Shown piece by piece: positions 47,109-55,727 of a stretch of DNA of 64,000 nt (position 1 is the stretch's first letter; every line of letters starts with the position of its first letter). Below the pieces are notes generated by a model. It was given only the letters and a program-made list of their open reading frames with translations, was not told the DNA's origin and did no database searches. A program made the position numbers and the translations under genes. This DNA is from Meiothermus sp. QL-1 (GTDB lineage: Bacteria > Deinococcota > Deinococci > Deinococcales > Thermaceae): contig NZ_QQSV01000011.1 in NCBI RefSeq assembly GCF_003351145.1, positions 1-64,000 of the forward strand. The letters are read 5' to 3'.

Positions 47109-48476
47109 ATGAAAACCCTGGTTATAGGCGCCGGCATCGCCGGTCTGGCGGCGGCGCGCGAGCTGCAGCAAGCCGGCCACACGGTCACTGTGCTCGAAGC
47201 CCAACACCGCGTCGGAGGACGCATCCACACCGACCGCAGCTTTGCCTCCGTGCCCATTGAGCTAGGGGCCGAATTCATCCACAGCAGCCAGGTTCCCACC
47301 TTTGCCCTGGCCCAAAAGCTGGGGCTGCGCACGGTCTACTACAACCAGCAAAACGACACCCTGGTGCGCTTGCCCGATGGCCAGCTACGCACCATCGCCG
47401 AGGTGGGCGAGCTCCAGCAAGGCTACAACAACATCCGCCTGCACAACTGGCCGGAGGCCAGAGACGACGAGTCGCTGGCCGAGTACATAGCGCGCCACCG
47501 GCTGCAGATGCCCTTCAAGCTGCAGGAGTACATCTCTGATTTCGACGACCCCAGGTACCTGAGCGCCAAGGCCGCTTTGGCGTACCTGTTTGACAGGTCG
47601 GCCGAGGAAGGCGACTACCGCATCCTCGACGGCTACGATTGACTAGCGATAAAACTGGCAACCGGGCTTGACATAAGGCTCGGGGCAGCAGTGGAGCGGC
47701 TCGAGTGGGGCCCCTGGGGGGTCCGGGCCTTCACCGCCGCAGGGGTCTACCGGGCCGACCAGGCCGTGGTGGCCCTGCCCCTGGGGGTGCTCAAGGCCGG
47801 GGGGGTATGCTTTGTACCCGAGCTTCCTGCGGCCAAGCAAGCGGCCTTGGAGCAGCTCGGCCTGACCGACGCGGTCAAGCTCTTCTTCCACTTTCCTGAG
47901 CCGGTCCTTCCGCCGGGGGTCGTGGAACTATATCTGCCGGGAGCCAACCCCGAAGAGTGGTGGAGCTCCGGCCGGGACGGCCCGGCCGAGGTCCTGACCG
48001 CGCTGGCCACGGGGGAAAAGGCCCGCCAGCTCCTGGCCCTGCCCGAGGAGAAAGCCCTGGGTAGCGCGCTGGAGAGCCTGCGGCAGGCCCTGGGCCGCCC
48101 CGGGCTGACCCCGAGCCGGGCCCGGCTCGTCCACTGGCGGAATGAGCCCTACATCCTGGGGGCCTACAGCCTGGCCCGGGTAGGGGCAGCCGAGGCACGC
48201 CAGGTGCTGGCCCAGCCGGTGGGCGACCGGCTCTTCTTCGCCGGGGAGCACACTGCGCCCAACGCCTGGGCTGCTACCGTGCACGGGGCCTACGCCAGCG
48301 GACTGAGAGCAGCGCGGGAGGTTCTGCAGAAAAGGCCTCTCTTCCCGCTGCCTTTGGGCCGGCCCCCCTCCCGGCAGGCTCGAGCCCAGCTCAAAGGAGG
48401 TCCGTCCACAACCCATACACCAGCAGACCCGCCACCTCCCCAAGCTCCACCAGCATCCCGTATACGTCGCCCGTAA
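47109..48476 (+). pseudogene. flavin-dependent amine oxidase interrupted by one in-frame stop
   Basis: Residues 1-177 form the FAD-binding start ([19 protein letters not shown], then GGRIHTDRS). The frame then hits TGA at 47640-47642 and continues in the same frame with clear family sequence (LATGLDIRLGAAVERLEW) to the C-terminal FAD motif (FFAGEHTAPNAWAATVHG). A single CGA to TGA change would explain it. The last 86 bp run antisense into cobS as low-complexity proline-rich sequence, suggesting that the original stop was also lost. A sequencing error or readthrough cannot be excluded. Confidence 0.75.
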
Positions 48477-49098
48477 GCCCGCCCCCAAGCCGCGCCGCGG
48501 CCCAGCGGGCCAGCAGCAGCACCGCCAGCACCACCCCGAGGGCCACCCAGGGGAAGGCCAGTATAGCTGGGAGGGCCAGCAAAAAGGCCGGGAGCACCCG
48601 CCCCTCCCGGCTTCTGGCCCCCAGGCCCTCAGGCTTGGCGGCCGGAAAGAGGTTCATGGGCAAAAGCAGGGCAAAGCGCACAATAGCTGGCAGGCACAAA
48701 AGAAGCCACGGCGTGGCATACGCCGCCAGCAGCTGCCACTTGAGCAGGAGCACCGCGAAGCCCACCCCAAAAGCAAAGCTGCCCAGGTGCACATCGGCCA
48801 GCACCCGCAGCCGCTCGGCCGGCGGCTTGGGGGCTAAAAGAGCGTCCGCTGCATCTAGAAGCCCATCCAGGTGGAGCATACCGGTAAAGGCCAGCCAGGC
48901 TGCCAGCAGCAGCGCCCCCTGCAGACCTGCGGGCAGGGCGGCGGTGAGCCAGGCTAGAAGGGCCAGCCCGGCCCCAATCAAGTAGCCCGCCGCTGGATAG
49001 AAGGCCGAGGCCGCCCGCATCTCCTCCGGGCGCACCGGCCCCAAAGGCGGGGTGGGAAAGGTGGTGAGGAAGCCCACCGCCAGCCAGAAAGACCGCAC
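48391..49098 (-). CDS. cobS: adenosylcobinamide-GDP ribazoletransferase (cobalamin synthase)
   Basis: 235 aa, multi-helix membrane protein. The signature GMLHLDGLLDAADAL carries the catalytic aspartates; GLTGDVYGMLVELGEV is the second conserved block. Joins adenosylcobinamide-GDP and alpha-ribazole in the last steps of B12 assembly. Last gene of a cob cluster read from the right. Confidence 0.94.
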   Translation of the reverse strand: MRSFWLAVGFLTTFPTPPLGPVRPEEMRAASAFYPAAGYLIGAGLALLAWLTAALPAGLQGALLLAAWLAFTGMLHLDGLLDAADALLAPKPPAERLRVLADVHLGSFAFGVGFAVLLLKWQLLAAYATPWLLLCLPAIVRFALLLPMNLFPAAKPEGLGARSREGRVLPAFLLALPAILAFPWVALGVVLAVLLLARWAAARLGGGLTGDVYGMLVELGEVAGLLVYGLWTDLL

Positions 49099-49107
49099 AA
49101 CCCCACC

Positions 49108-49329
49108 TCAGCCGGTGCGCAGAAGGGCACCAAAACGCGCCTCGAACTCGGCCCGGCTCCTTATGGGCGTGCCCGCCTGCCGGAGCCGGATGGCCTCGGT
49201 CTGCACCGCCTTGGGGTAAGGGCAGTGGCGGCAGCCCGAACCGCAGCAGTAGCCGCGCTTGAGGTGGTAGCTTTCGGTGAAGACCCAAAGCCCTCCCTCG
49301 AGGTAGTAGTCCTCGCCCTCGCGCAACAC
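49108..49329 (-). CDS. small cysteine-rich protein (DUF5522-like)
   Basis: 73 aa. Cysteine motif YCCGSGCRHCPYP in the middle, as in DUF5522 proteins, probably a metal- or Fe-S-binding knuckle. It fits tightly between cobT (3 nt) and cobS (9 nt), so it is in the cobalamin operon; role unknown. Confidence 0.7.
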   Translation of the reverse strand: MLREGEDYYLEGGLWVFTESYHLKRGYCCGSGCRHCPYPKAVQTEAIRLRQAGTPIRSRAEFEARFGALLRTG

Positions 49330-49332
49330 CCC

Positions 49333-50379
49333 TCACCCCTCCCGTCCTGAAACCCCCGCCTCGGCGAAGGTGGCCATGCCGGCCATGACCTGGGCCGCAG
49401 CCCGCAGAATGGGGAAGCTGAGCACCGCCCCGGTCCCCTCGCCCAGGCGCATATCGAGCTCGAGGATGGGCCTCAAGCCCAGGGCCTCGAGCTGCCGCGC
49501 ATGCCCCGGCTCCACCGAGCGGTGGCCGGCGAAAAGGTAGCCCTGCACCCCGGGCTCCATCCGGCAGGCCACCAATGCCCCCGCCGTTACCGGAAATCCG
49601 TCGGTCACCAAAGGCACCCCGGCCTCGGCCCCGGCCAGAAACACCCCGGCGACAGCGGCTATCTCCAGCCCCCCCAGCTCGGCCAGGAGGGCCAGGGGCT
49701 CAGCCCTTTGCAGATCGCCCAGCCGGGCCTGGGCCCGGGCCAGGGCAGTCCGGACAGCCTCGAGCTTTCGCGCATACCCCGCCTCGTCCACCCCCGTACC
49801 GCGTCCGGTCACCGCCTCCGCCGGCAGGCCCAGCAGGGCTGCGGTAAGGGCCGAGGCCGCCGTGGTGTTGCCTATGCCCATATCTCCCGCCGCAAGCAGC
49901 GTGGCCCCGGCCTGAAGGGCCATCCGGGCCGCTTCCCGACCCGCCTCCAGCGCGGCCTGGGCCTCGGTGCGGGTCATGGCTGGCTCCCGAACGATGTTGC
50001 CGCTTCCAGGGCGCACCCTGCGCCGGAGCACCCCCGGGGCCTCCACCTCCTCCGCCACCCCCACGTCCAGCACCAGGACCTCAGCGCCGCAGGCCCGGGC
50101 CATCTGGTTGATGGCAGCCCCCCCACGGGCGAAGTTCTGCACCATCTGGGCGGTCACCCGCGCGGGGTAGGCCGAGACCCCCTCGGCTGCCACCCCGTGG
50201 TCCGCCACGCACACCACCACCGCCCCCGGCCCCAGGCTGGGCTTCAGGGTCTGCTGGATGGCCGCAAGCCGTACGCCCAGCGTTTCCAGAAAGCCCAGCG
50301 ACCCCTGGGGTTTGGTGAGCTGGTCGTGGTGGGCCTGGGCCCTTTTGATCCATTCCTGCGAGACCGCTCTTATTCCCAT
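49333..50379 (-). CDS. cobT: nicotinate-nucleotide:dimethylbenzimidazole phosphoribosyltransferase
   Basis: 348 aa from ATG 50379 (GAGGTG upstream). Motifs: LTKPQGSLG at the N-terminus, VVCVADHGVAAEGVSAYP, the MGIGNTTAASAL glycine-rich loop and catalytic glutamate near the end (GEGTGAVLSFPILRAA). Makes alpha-ribazole phosphate for B12. An upstream reading frame continues into cobU and is not used. Confidence 0.95.
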   Translation of the reverse strand: MGIRAVSQEWIKRAQAHHDQLTKPQGSLGFLETLGVRLAAIQQTLKPSLGPGAVVVCVADHGVAAEGVSAYPARVTAQMVQNFARGGAAINQMARACGAEVLVLDVGVAEEVEAPGVLRRRVRPGSGNIVREPAMTRTEAQAALEAGREAARMALQAGATLLAAGDMGIGNTTAASALTAALLGLPAEAVTGRGTGVDEAGYARKLEAVRTALARAQARLGDLQRAEPLALLAELGGLEIAAVAGVFLAGAEAGVPLVTDGFPVTAGALVACRMEPGVQGYLFAGHRSVEPGHARQLEALGLRPILELDMRLGEGTGAVLSFPILRAAAQVMAGMATFAEAGVSGREG

Positions 50380-50386
50380 CCGCACC

Positions 50387-50887
50387 TCACTTGAGCTGCA
50401 AGGGCAGGCCCGCCACCAGCAAATAGACCTGCTGGGCTGCCCGGGCCACCTGCCGGTTGGCCGCGCCCAGCACGTCGCGGTAGCGGCGGGCCAGAGGATT
50501 CTCGGGCACAATGCCCATCCCCACCTCGTTGGTGACCACCACGAGGGTCTTGCCGCTCTCGCGCCAGGCCGCCAGCAGGGCCTCTACCTGGGGCTCCACC
50601 GCTTCTTCGCGGTGCATCAGGTTGGAAACCCACAGCGTCAGGCAGTCCAGCACCACCACCCCGAAGCGGGCCCGGCGCAGGGCCTCGGGTACCCAAAGGG
50701 GCACCTCGAGGGTCTCCCAGGCCCCGGGGCGCGCCCGGCGGTGCTGCTCGATGCGGGCCCTCATCTCCTCGTCCAGGGGCTCGGCGGTGGCCAGAAAGCT
50801 CACCTCCTCCCCTCCAAGCCGCTGGGCCAGCTCCTGGGCGAACTGGCTCTTGCCCGCCCGGACCCCCCCTGTCACCAGCACCAGCAC
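50387..50887 (-). CDS. cobU: adenosylcobinamide kinase/guanylyltransferase
   Basis: 166 aa, normal for CobU. P-loop LVTGGVRAGKSQFAQELA at the N-terminus, the guanylylated-histidine region EQHRRARPGAWETLEVP, and a VTNEVGMGIVPENPLAR block. Phosphorylates and guanylylates adenosylcobinamide. Stop and next start are 8 nt apart. Confidence 0.95.
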   Translation of the reverse strand: MLVLVTGGVRAGKSQFAQELAQRLGGEEVSFLATAEPLDEEMRARIEQHRRARPGAWETLEVPLWVPEALRRARFGVVVLDCLTLWVSNLMHREEAVEPQVEALLAAWRESGKTLVVVTNEVGMGIVPENPLARRYRDVLGAANRQVARAAQQVYLLVAGLPLQLK

Positions 50888-51424
50888 CTAGCCCCCCTCC
50901 CGCACAAACAGAAGCCGCCGCTGCTGCCAGTCCACCCCTACCACTGCACAGGGGGGCAAGAAGGTGTCCCGGCCCAGCGCCCTGAGCACCAGCCGCAACA
51001 CCCCCCCGTGGGTGAAGACCAGGTAGCGCCCCACCCCCAAGCCCTCCAGCACTCCAAACACCCGGCGGCGGAAAGCCTCCACCGACTCCCCCCCGGGGGC
51101 CTGGAAGCCCTCGAAGGCCAGCAGGGCCTGCCGGTGCACCTCGGGCAGCGCAGCCCAGGGAAGGCCATCCAACTCCCCAAAGTCGATTTCCCGCAAGGCC
51201 TCGAGCTGGAGCTCTGGCTCTGCATAGGCCAGGCGCGCGGTCTCCACCGCCCGCCTCAGGTCCGAGGCCAGCACCCCTTCGAAGCGCTCCCGCCGCAGCC
51301 AGTCCCCAAGCCGCCGGGCCTGGTCCTCGCCCTTTGGGGAAAGCGGCACATCGCTCCAGCCCGTAAGCCGCCCCTCCGCGTTCCAGAGGGTCTCCCCGTG
51401 TCGCACCAGCCAGACCTCGCCCAC
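50888..51424 (-). CDS. cobC: histidine phosphatase, probable alpha-ribazole phosphatase
   Basis: 178 aa, phosphoglycerate-mutase-like fold. Catalytic LVRHGETLWNAEGRLTGW at the start and a second histidine in VFTHGGVLRLVLRAL. Its place between cobU and the BtuD-like gene makes dephosphorylation of alpha-ribazole-5-phosphate the likely job; by sequence alone it could be a general phosphatase. Confidence 0.85.
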   Translation of the reverse strand: MGEVWLVRHGETLWNAEGRLTGWSDVPLSPKGEDQARRLGDWLRRERFEGVLASDLRRAVETARLAYAEPELQLEALREIDFGELDGLPWAALPEVHRQALLAFEGFQAPGGESVEAFRRRVFGVLEGLGVGRYLVFTHGGVLRLVLRALGRDTFLPPCAVVGVDWQQRRLLFVREGG

Positions 51425-51425
51425 C

Positions 51426-52190
51426 CTACCTCCCCAGAAGCACCACCGGGCGGCCCTCCAGGCTGCACACCCGCACCTGGGGCCCGTAGGCTCTTTGCAG
51501 AAGCTCCTGGGTCAGCACCTCCTCTGGTCGGCCCCAGGCCCAAAGCCGCCCTGCCTGCAAAAAGGCCACCCGGTCGGCCCAGCAGGCCAGGTTGGGGTCG
51601 TGCAGCACCGTGAGTATACCCATCCCCTGCTGTTTGAGGCCTGCGAGGAGCTCGAGAAACTCGGCCTGGTGGTGCAGGTCGAGGTGGTTGGTAGGCTCGT
51701 CCAGAAGCAGGAAACTGGGCCGGGCCGCCAGCGCCCGGGCCAGGAGCACCCGCTGCCGTTCCCCGCCCGAGAGCGTGGGCAGCCAGCGGTGGCGGAAGGC
51801 TTCCACCCCGGTCGCCCGCATGGCCCAGGCCACCGCCTCGGCATCGGCGGGCCCGGGCCGCCCCAGAAGCCCCAGGTGCGGGGTGCGGCCCAGGTAAACC
51901 ACCTCCTCTACCGTAAGGTCCTCGGGGTACAGGCCCATCTGGGCCAGGAAGGCAATCCGCTGGCCCCTTTCCCAGCTACTGTAGGCCTCGAGCCTCCTCC
52001 CCTCGAGCCAGACCTCCCCCACCTGCGGCTGCAGCAAACCCGCCATCAAGCGCAGCAGGGTGCTCTTCCCCGCCCCGTTGGGACCAAGCAGCGCCAGCCA
52101 CTCTCCCCTGCGCAGCGCAAGGGACACGCTCTCCACCACTGCCTTGCCCCGGTAGGCAAAGCCCACCTGCCTGGCCTCGAGCCCTCCCAC
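51426..52190 (-). CDS. btuD: ABC transporter ATP-binding protein, BtuD/FecE type
   Basis: 254 aa from GTG 52190; a TTG at 52226 would add 12 residues. Walker A GPNGAGKSTLLRL, signature LSGGERQRVLLARAL, Walker B LLLDEPTNHLDL, and the family's typical GLLQPQVGEVWLEGR. Likely energises corrinoid import, given the cob genes downstream; siderophore import is the alternative. Its permease and binding protein are not in the window. An AT-rich TATAAT/ATTATA stretch lies just before the GTG (52193-52199), suggesting a very short or absent leader. Confidence 0.85.
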   Translation of the reverse strand: MGGLEARQVGFAYRGKAVVESVSLALRRGEWLALLGPNGAGKSTLLRLMAGLLQPQVGEVWLEGRRLEAYSSWERGQRIAFLAQMGLYPEDLTVEEVVYLGRTPHLGLLGRPGPADAEAVAWAMRATGVEAFRHRWLPTLSGGERQRVLLARALAARPSFLLLDEPTNHLDLHHQAEFLELLAGLKQQGMGILTVLHDPNLACWADRVAFLQAGRLWAWGRPEEVLTQELLQRAYGPQVRVCSLEGRPVVLLGR

Positions 52191-52229
52191 TGCTATAATC
52201 CTTACGCCCAAAACCTCAGCCCGCAAGCC

Positions 52230-53459
52230 CTAGAAGGAGGGCCAGGCCGGGGCGGGCTCGAGGCCCAAACCTTGCAGGTAGTCGCGCAGCTCGATGTAGT
52301 GGGCCTCACCTACCGGCCTATGCCCGTGGGCCAGAATACTCTCATTGCGCCGAGCTACCAGACCGCCCAGCTTTCCGCCGGCAGTGTAATCGGCATAAAG
52401 GCGCTGGGACAGGCTTTCGTTTCGACCCAAAGCACTGTCCAACCCTGCCGCCACACTCAGCGCTTCGCGCAGGCCCGAGGCCCTGTTGTAGCGCTCGGCC
52501 CAGACTGCAAAGTCGCTGTATGCTTCCGTAAAGGTCTTGGGGTCGTAAACCAGCAGACCTACACCCTCGAAGAAATCGGCTTCCACAGCCAGCTCAATGA
52601 CCCGGTAAAGCCTGGCCAGGGCATCGTCGTACCGCCCCCGCGCCGCCCGCCGCTCGGCGTTGGCCAGCAGGTCAGCTAGCAGGGCACGGGTAGGCTTCCC
52701 CTCCTTGTCCAAAATCTGGCGCAGGTGGGACATAGCCTCCTGCAGCCCCTGCAGCACCCGCACCTTGGCCCCGTGGCCCCAGGCCTCGGCGATGCTCAGG
52801 GCGGGCTCGAGGTGCACCTTCAGCTTCTGCCAGGCTTCCTTGTGCCGGAACAAATCCCAGGCCTGCATGGCCTCAGCAATGCCCTTGAGGTGGGTGTAAA
52901 AGCGCTCCTCAGAAGGGGTAAGGGGCCGGGTCAGCAGCTCGCTCAGGAAGTCCTGCGCGGCGCGGTAGTCGCAGCCGTTCCAGGCCCGTCGGAAGCCCTC
53001 CCACTCGCGCAGGCCGTAGCGGTAGGTGGGGTCCTCCAGCACCCTAAGCCGCTCGGAGCCGCTCTTCACCCGGCCCTGGGCATCGCGCTGAGCGCCGCCC
53101 ACATAGCTAAAGGTGACGCCCTTTCCGCTCAGGGCCAGCGTGAGGCCCGCCACCATGGTCTTGGTGCCCCCGGTAATGTCGGCCACCACCACCTGGGCCT
53201 CCCACTCCAGGGCTTTTTGCAGGGCCTCGAGGCCCTTGCGGTAGGCTTCGTTCAGGTCTTCGTGGTCGCCAATGAGCAGGGTATGGTGACTGAACTGCCC
53301 GCCGTACTGCCGAAGCAAATCACCTGCCACCGGGTAGCTCGACTGGCTCGCCACAAAAATCACGCCCCTAAGGGGCGCGTGTTCAGCCAGGGCAAACTCT
53401 AGCGGCTCGATGGTCTGGCCCACGGTCAGGATGAGCACTTTGTGGGTCTGGGTTTCCAT
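52230..53459 (-). CDS. CARF-HEPN effector of the Cas02710/Csm6 family
   Basis: 409 aa. The N-terminal CARF-like Rossmann domain (LILTVGQTIEPLEFALAEH; DITGGTKTMVAGLTLAL) should bind the cyclic oligoadenylate made by Cas10. The C-terminal HEPN domain has the RNase motif R371-x6-H378 in RRNESILAHGH. It would be a cOA-activated RNase, similar to T. thermophilus Csm6. It lies beyond the CRISPR array, with its own promoter: -10 TATACC at 53466-53471, 6 nt before the ATG, and TTGACT 19 bp further. Csx1 or a related name would be equally valid. Confidence 0.85.
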   Translation of the reverse strand: METQTHKVLILTVGQTIEPLEFALAEHAPLRGVIFVASQSSYPVAGDLLRQYGGQFSHHTLLIGDHEDLNEAYRKGLEALQKALEWEAQVVVADITGGTKTMVAGLTLALSGKGVTFSYVGGAQRDAQGRVKSGSERLRVLEDPTYRYGLREWEGFRRAWNGCDYRAAQDFLSELLTRPLTPSEERFYTHLKGIAEAMQAWDLFRHKEAWQKLKVHLEPALSIAEAWGHGAKVRVLQGLQEAMSHLRQILDKEGKPTRALLADLLANAERRAARGRYDDALARLYRVIELAVEADFFEGVGLLVYDPKTFTEAYSDFAVWAERYNRASGLREALSVAAGLDSALGRNESLSQRLYADYTAGGKLGGLVARRNESILAHGHRPVGEAHYIELRDYLQGLGLEPAPAWPSF

Positions 53460-53465
53460 GCCAAA

Positions 53466-53496
53466 GGTATATCAAAAAACCTGCCCCAACAGTCAA
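53466..53496 (-). promoter_or_regulatory. promoter of the CARF-HEPN gene
   Basis: Minus strand: -35 TTGACT (53491-53496), 19-bp spacer, -10 TATACC (53466-53471), 6 nt before the ATG: leaderless type. Confidence 0.5.
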
Positions 53497-53748
53497 AAAA
53501 AACAACCCCAACCTCCGCTTGGGCAACAGACGTTCAATCGCCTCTACCACCCTGCTCCTTTGTCTGTCCGGCCAGCCCATGGCCACACTGGACTTTTGCC
53601 TTGCTCACATGCCCAGCTTGGCAGGCCAGGTGCCACAAGCTCCTCCCTTACCGCATGGGGCGGTTTTGGTAAGGGTCATCCACATCGCAAGTTTTGCTCT
53701 CAGCAGGCTGTATGGCTCACCTTCCCCTACAGCGTGAAGGAAGGGTTT
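53497..53748. other. gap between the CARF-HEPN gene and the CRISPR array
   Basis: No convincing gene. An inverted repeat (CCCTTACC at 53645-53652 and GGTAAGGG at 53668-53675) could end the minus-strand array transcript. A short open frame with one hydrophobic segment (to 53586) overlaps it and is not supported. Confidence 0.5.
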
Positions 53749-54077
53749 GCTGCAATCCCCTTGCGGGGCTATTTGTTTGCAACACTATTGTGAGCGGCGA
53801 ACAGTACAAGACGTACAACAAGTTGCAATCCCCTTGCGGGGCTATTTGTTTGCAACTAAACACGGGGCAGTTTCTCATTGTCCAGACCATCTGGTTGCAA
53901 TCCCCTTGCGGGGCTATTTGTTTGCAACTTGGGCTACGCTGATAACGGGCATTCTGGGAACCTACATAGGTTGCAATCCCCTTGCGGGGCTATTTGTTTG
54001 CAACTGGAGTACACGGTGAGCAAGCTGGACCGGGCCATGCGGGTTGCAATCCCCTTGCGGGGCTATTTGTTTGCAAC
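53749..54077 (-). CRISPR. CRISPR array, 5 repeats and 4 spacers
   Basis: Repeats of 35 nt at 53749-53783, 53822-53856, 53894-53928, 53970-54004 and 54043-54077; spacers of 38, 37, 41 and 38 nt. On the minus strand the repeat starts GTTGCAAAC and ends GGGATTGCAAC, giving the 8-nt handle ATTGCAAC usual for type III crRNA. The middle forms CCCC-GCAA-GGGG, a stem closed by a GNRA loop, and the ends are mutual inverted repeats (GTTGCAA/TTGCAAC). The copy at 53749 has one change (second base of the plus-strand form), marking the leader-distal end, so the leader is on the cas2 side. Confidence 0.97.
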
Positions 54078-54458
54078 AGCATACCCCGTTAAATGCCGTT
54101 CTGTACAGCACCCCCAGAGGGGGGTTTTATGAGAGCTGCTGGTTATCCACAGGCAACCTGTGGATAACTCCAAAAAAAGCGCGGTTTTTTACGATGGATG
54201 CTTACAAAGTCGCGCTTTTAGATTTTTCGCATTCGCATGTTGCGATAAGAATCGAAGAAACCTGTTTTCAAGGAACCTGCCGGATAACCCCGGCGACTAC
54301 AGCATAGCACTTTGCGCAAAACATAATGGTTCACTCTAAAAAAGCGCTTCCATGGCCTTTGGAACGGTATCTTCGGGGCATTTTTCAGAAGAGCGTGTGC
54401 CTTCGCGATCGTATTTTTAGCTCGTAAAAGCAGAGTAACGCCGGGTGTAACGCGGGCT
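54078..54458 (-). promoter_or_regulatory. CRISPR leader region
   Basis: 381 nt between the array and cas2, much more AT-rich than its surroundings and without a gene. It contains a DnaA-box palindrome (54142-54168), a 9-bp inverted repeat AAAAGCGCG/CGCGCTTTT (54175-54183, 54211-54219), and a second AAAAAAGCGC near 54338. Its position upstream of the array on the transcribed strand fits a leader holding the array promoter. Confidence 0.75.
54142..54168. repeat. palindrome of two perfect DnaA boxes in the leader
   Basis: Perfect 12-bp arms (54142-54153, 54157-54168) with a 3-nt centre. Each arm contains a consensus DnaA box, TTATCCACA at 54143-54151 and its complement at 54159-54167. Confidence 0.85.
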
Positions 54459-54734
54459 TCAGAGAATCAGGTAGTCGGGGTTCTCGGACAGGCGGGCCGT
54501 GCCCAGCACCTCCACCGTACCCCCAACGGGGTATATCCGGACGCTGTCCTGGGTGAGGTCCACCTTCTTACGCAAAAGCCTTTTCAGCTCGGCAAGCTGG
54601 GCGGGGCTCAGCCAACACTCGAACACCGAGAGCTGCACCCGCTCGCCAAAGCTCTTGAGGGTGTTGGCCACCTTTACCCGGCGGCCATCGTCGGGGATGT
54701 CGTAGGCAATGGTGTATAGGCGTTCGGCGGGCAT
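54459..54734 (-). CDS. cas2: CRISPR-associated endonuclease Cas2
   Basis: 91 aa from ATG 54734; the longer upstream frame is antisense-free but overlaps cas1. Ferredoxin-like start LYTIAYDIPDDGRRVKVAN with the conserved aspartate, then QLSVFECWLSPAQLAEL. Structural partner of Cas1 in spacer capture. Starts one base after the cas1 stop; last cas gene before the leader. Confidence 0.95.
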   Translation of the reverse strand: MPAERLYTIAYDIPDDGRRVKVANTLKSFGERVQLSVFECWLSPAQLAELKRLLRKKVDLTQDSVRIYPVGGTVEVLGTARLSENPDYLIL

Positions 54735-54735
54735 C

Positions 54736-55707
54736 TTACCTCCATAGGTAAAAGGGCGTATAGAGCTCGCGGCCCAGCAGAGCGGCCTTGAGGCGGGCGG
54801 CCTGGGTTTCCAGAAGGGTCTGGTAGGTTTGGCGGAAGCCCTTGGGGTGCTGGGCCTCCTGGGCAAAGCGGGCCTCCAACAGGCGCAGGAGGGTTTTGCG
54901 GCCGGCGTCGTTTAGGTACACCCCACCACCCCGGGCCTCGCTGTGTCTCTCGGGGCTGAGTTCGGCCCGCAAAAAAGCCCCCAGCACCACGGCGTCTACC
55001 ACCGGAACCCGAAACTCCTCCATCAGGTCGAAGGCCAAAGCTGGGTTACGCCTTCCTTCGGCATGCAGCAGGCCCAGCTCGGGGTGCAGCCCGGCCAGGT
55101 GCAAAGCCAGCAGGGTACGGCCCAGGAGCACCATGTAGCCATACGAGAGGGCCGCGTTTACCGCATCGGTGGGGGGACGGCGGTTGCGTCCGGTAAAGCC
55201 GTAGGGCGAGAGCACCGCCTGCAGACCGGCAAAGTAGGCCCTGGCAGCGTTGCCCTCCACGCCCCGCAGGGCCTCCAGGTGGGGCACCTGGGGCAGGGCT
55301 TCGAGTGCGGCCTGAAGCTCCCGAACCAACGGCTCAACGGACGCCTGACGGGCCAGGCGCTCGAGCACCACCAGGCCGGAGCGCAGCTTGCCCTGCACAA
55401 AGCCCTGGGCAAAGGGTAAGGGGCTCTGCTGGGCCGCCAGTTGGGCCCGCAGCACCTCGGGGGCCAGGGCCTGGGGCGCGGTGGCCTGGCCGTAGAGCTG
55501 GCCCTCCAGGGTGGCGTAGAGCACCGGCACCCCCTGGCGCAGCAGAAAACCCAGGGCCGGGGTGGTGAGGCGCACGTTGCCCCAGACCACCACCCCCCGC
55601 ACCTTGCGGGCCGGGAGCTGGGCCAGGGTTTGTTCGTCCAACTCCACCAGCAGCCGGCCCTGGCGCAGGCGAAGGGTGGCGGACTGCTCGGTGAGGTGGA
55701 GGGTCAA
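54736..55707 (-). CDS. cas1: CRISPR-associated integrase Cas1
   Basis: 323 aa. N-terminal beta domain, C-terminal helical catalytic domain with the metal ligands: glutamate in VEGNAARAYFAGL (about 151), histidine in ELGLLHAEGRRNPALAFDL (about 216) and the following aspartate/glutamate (DLMEEFRVP). Inserts new spacers together with Cas2. No reverse transcriptase fusion. 20 nt after csm6. Confidence 0.96.
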   Translation of the reverse strand: MTLHLTEQSATLRLRQGRLLVELDEQTLAQLPARKVRGVVVWGNVRLTTPALGFLLRQGVPVLYATLEGQLYGQATAPQALAPEVLRAQLAAQQSPLPFAQGFVQGKLRSGLVVLERLARQASVEPLVRELQAALEALPQVPHLEALRGVEGNAARAYFAGLQAVLSPYGFTGRNRRPPTDAVNAALSYGYMVLLGRTLLALHLAGLHPELGLLHAEGRRNPALAFDLMEEFRVPVVDAVVLGAFLRAELSPERHSEARGGGVYLNDAGRKTLLRLLEARFAQEAQHPKGFRQTYQTLLETQAARLKAALLGRELYTPFYLWR

Positions 55708-55727
55708 GGTGCGTCCCGCTGCAAAAC

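Noticed and set aside
47640-47642. Selenocysteine at the UGA of the amine oxidase
   Set aside because: The position aligns with an ordinary arginine in the family, no SECIS-like hairpin is evident directly downstream, and no selenoprotein genes are in the window.
53383-53586. 67-aa frame upstream of the CARF-HEPN gene with one hydrophobic segment
   Set aside because: It overlaps the start of a solid gene and its promoter, and its C-terminal part is an out-of-frame reading of that gene.
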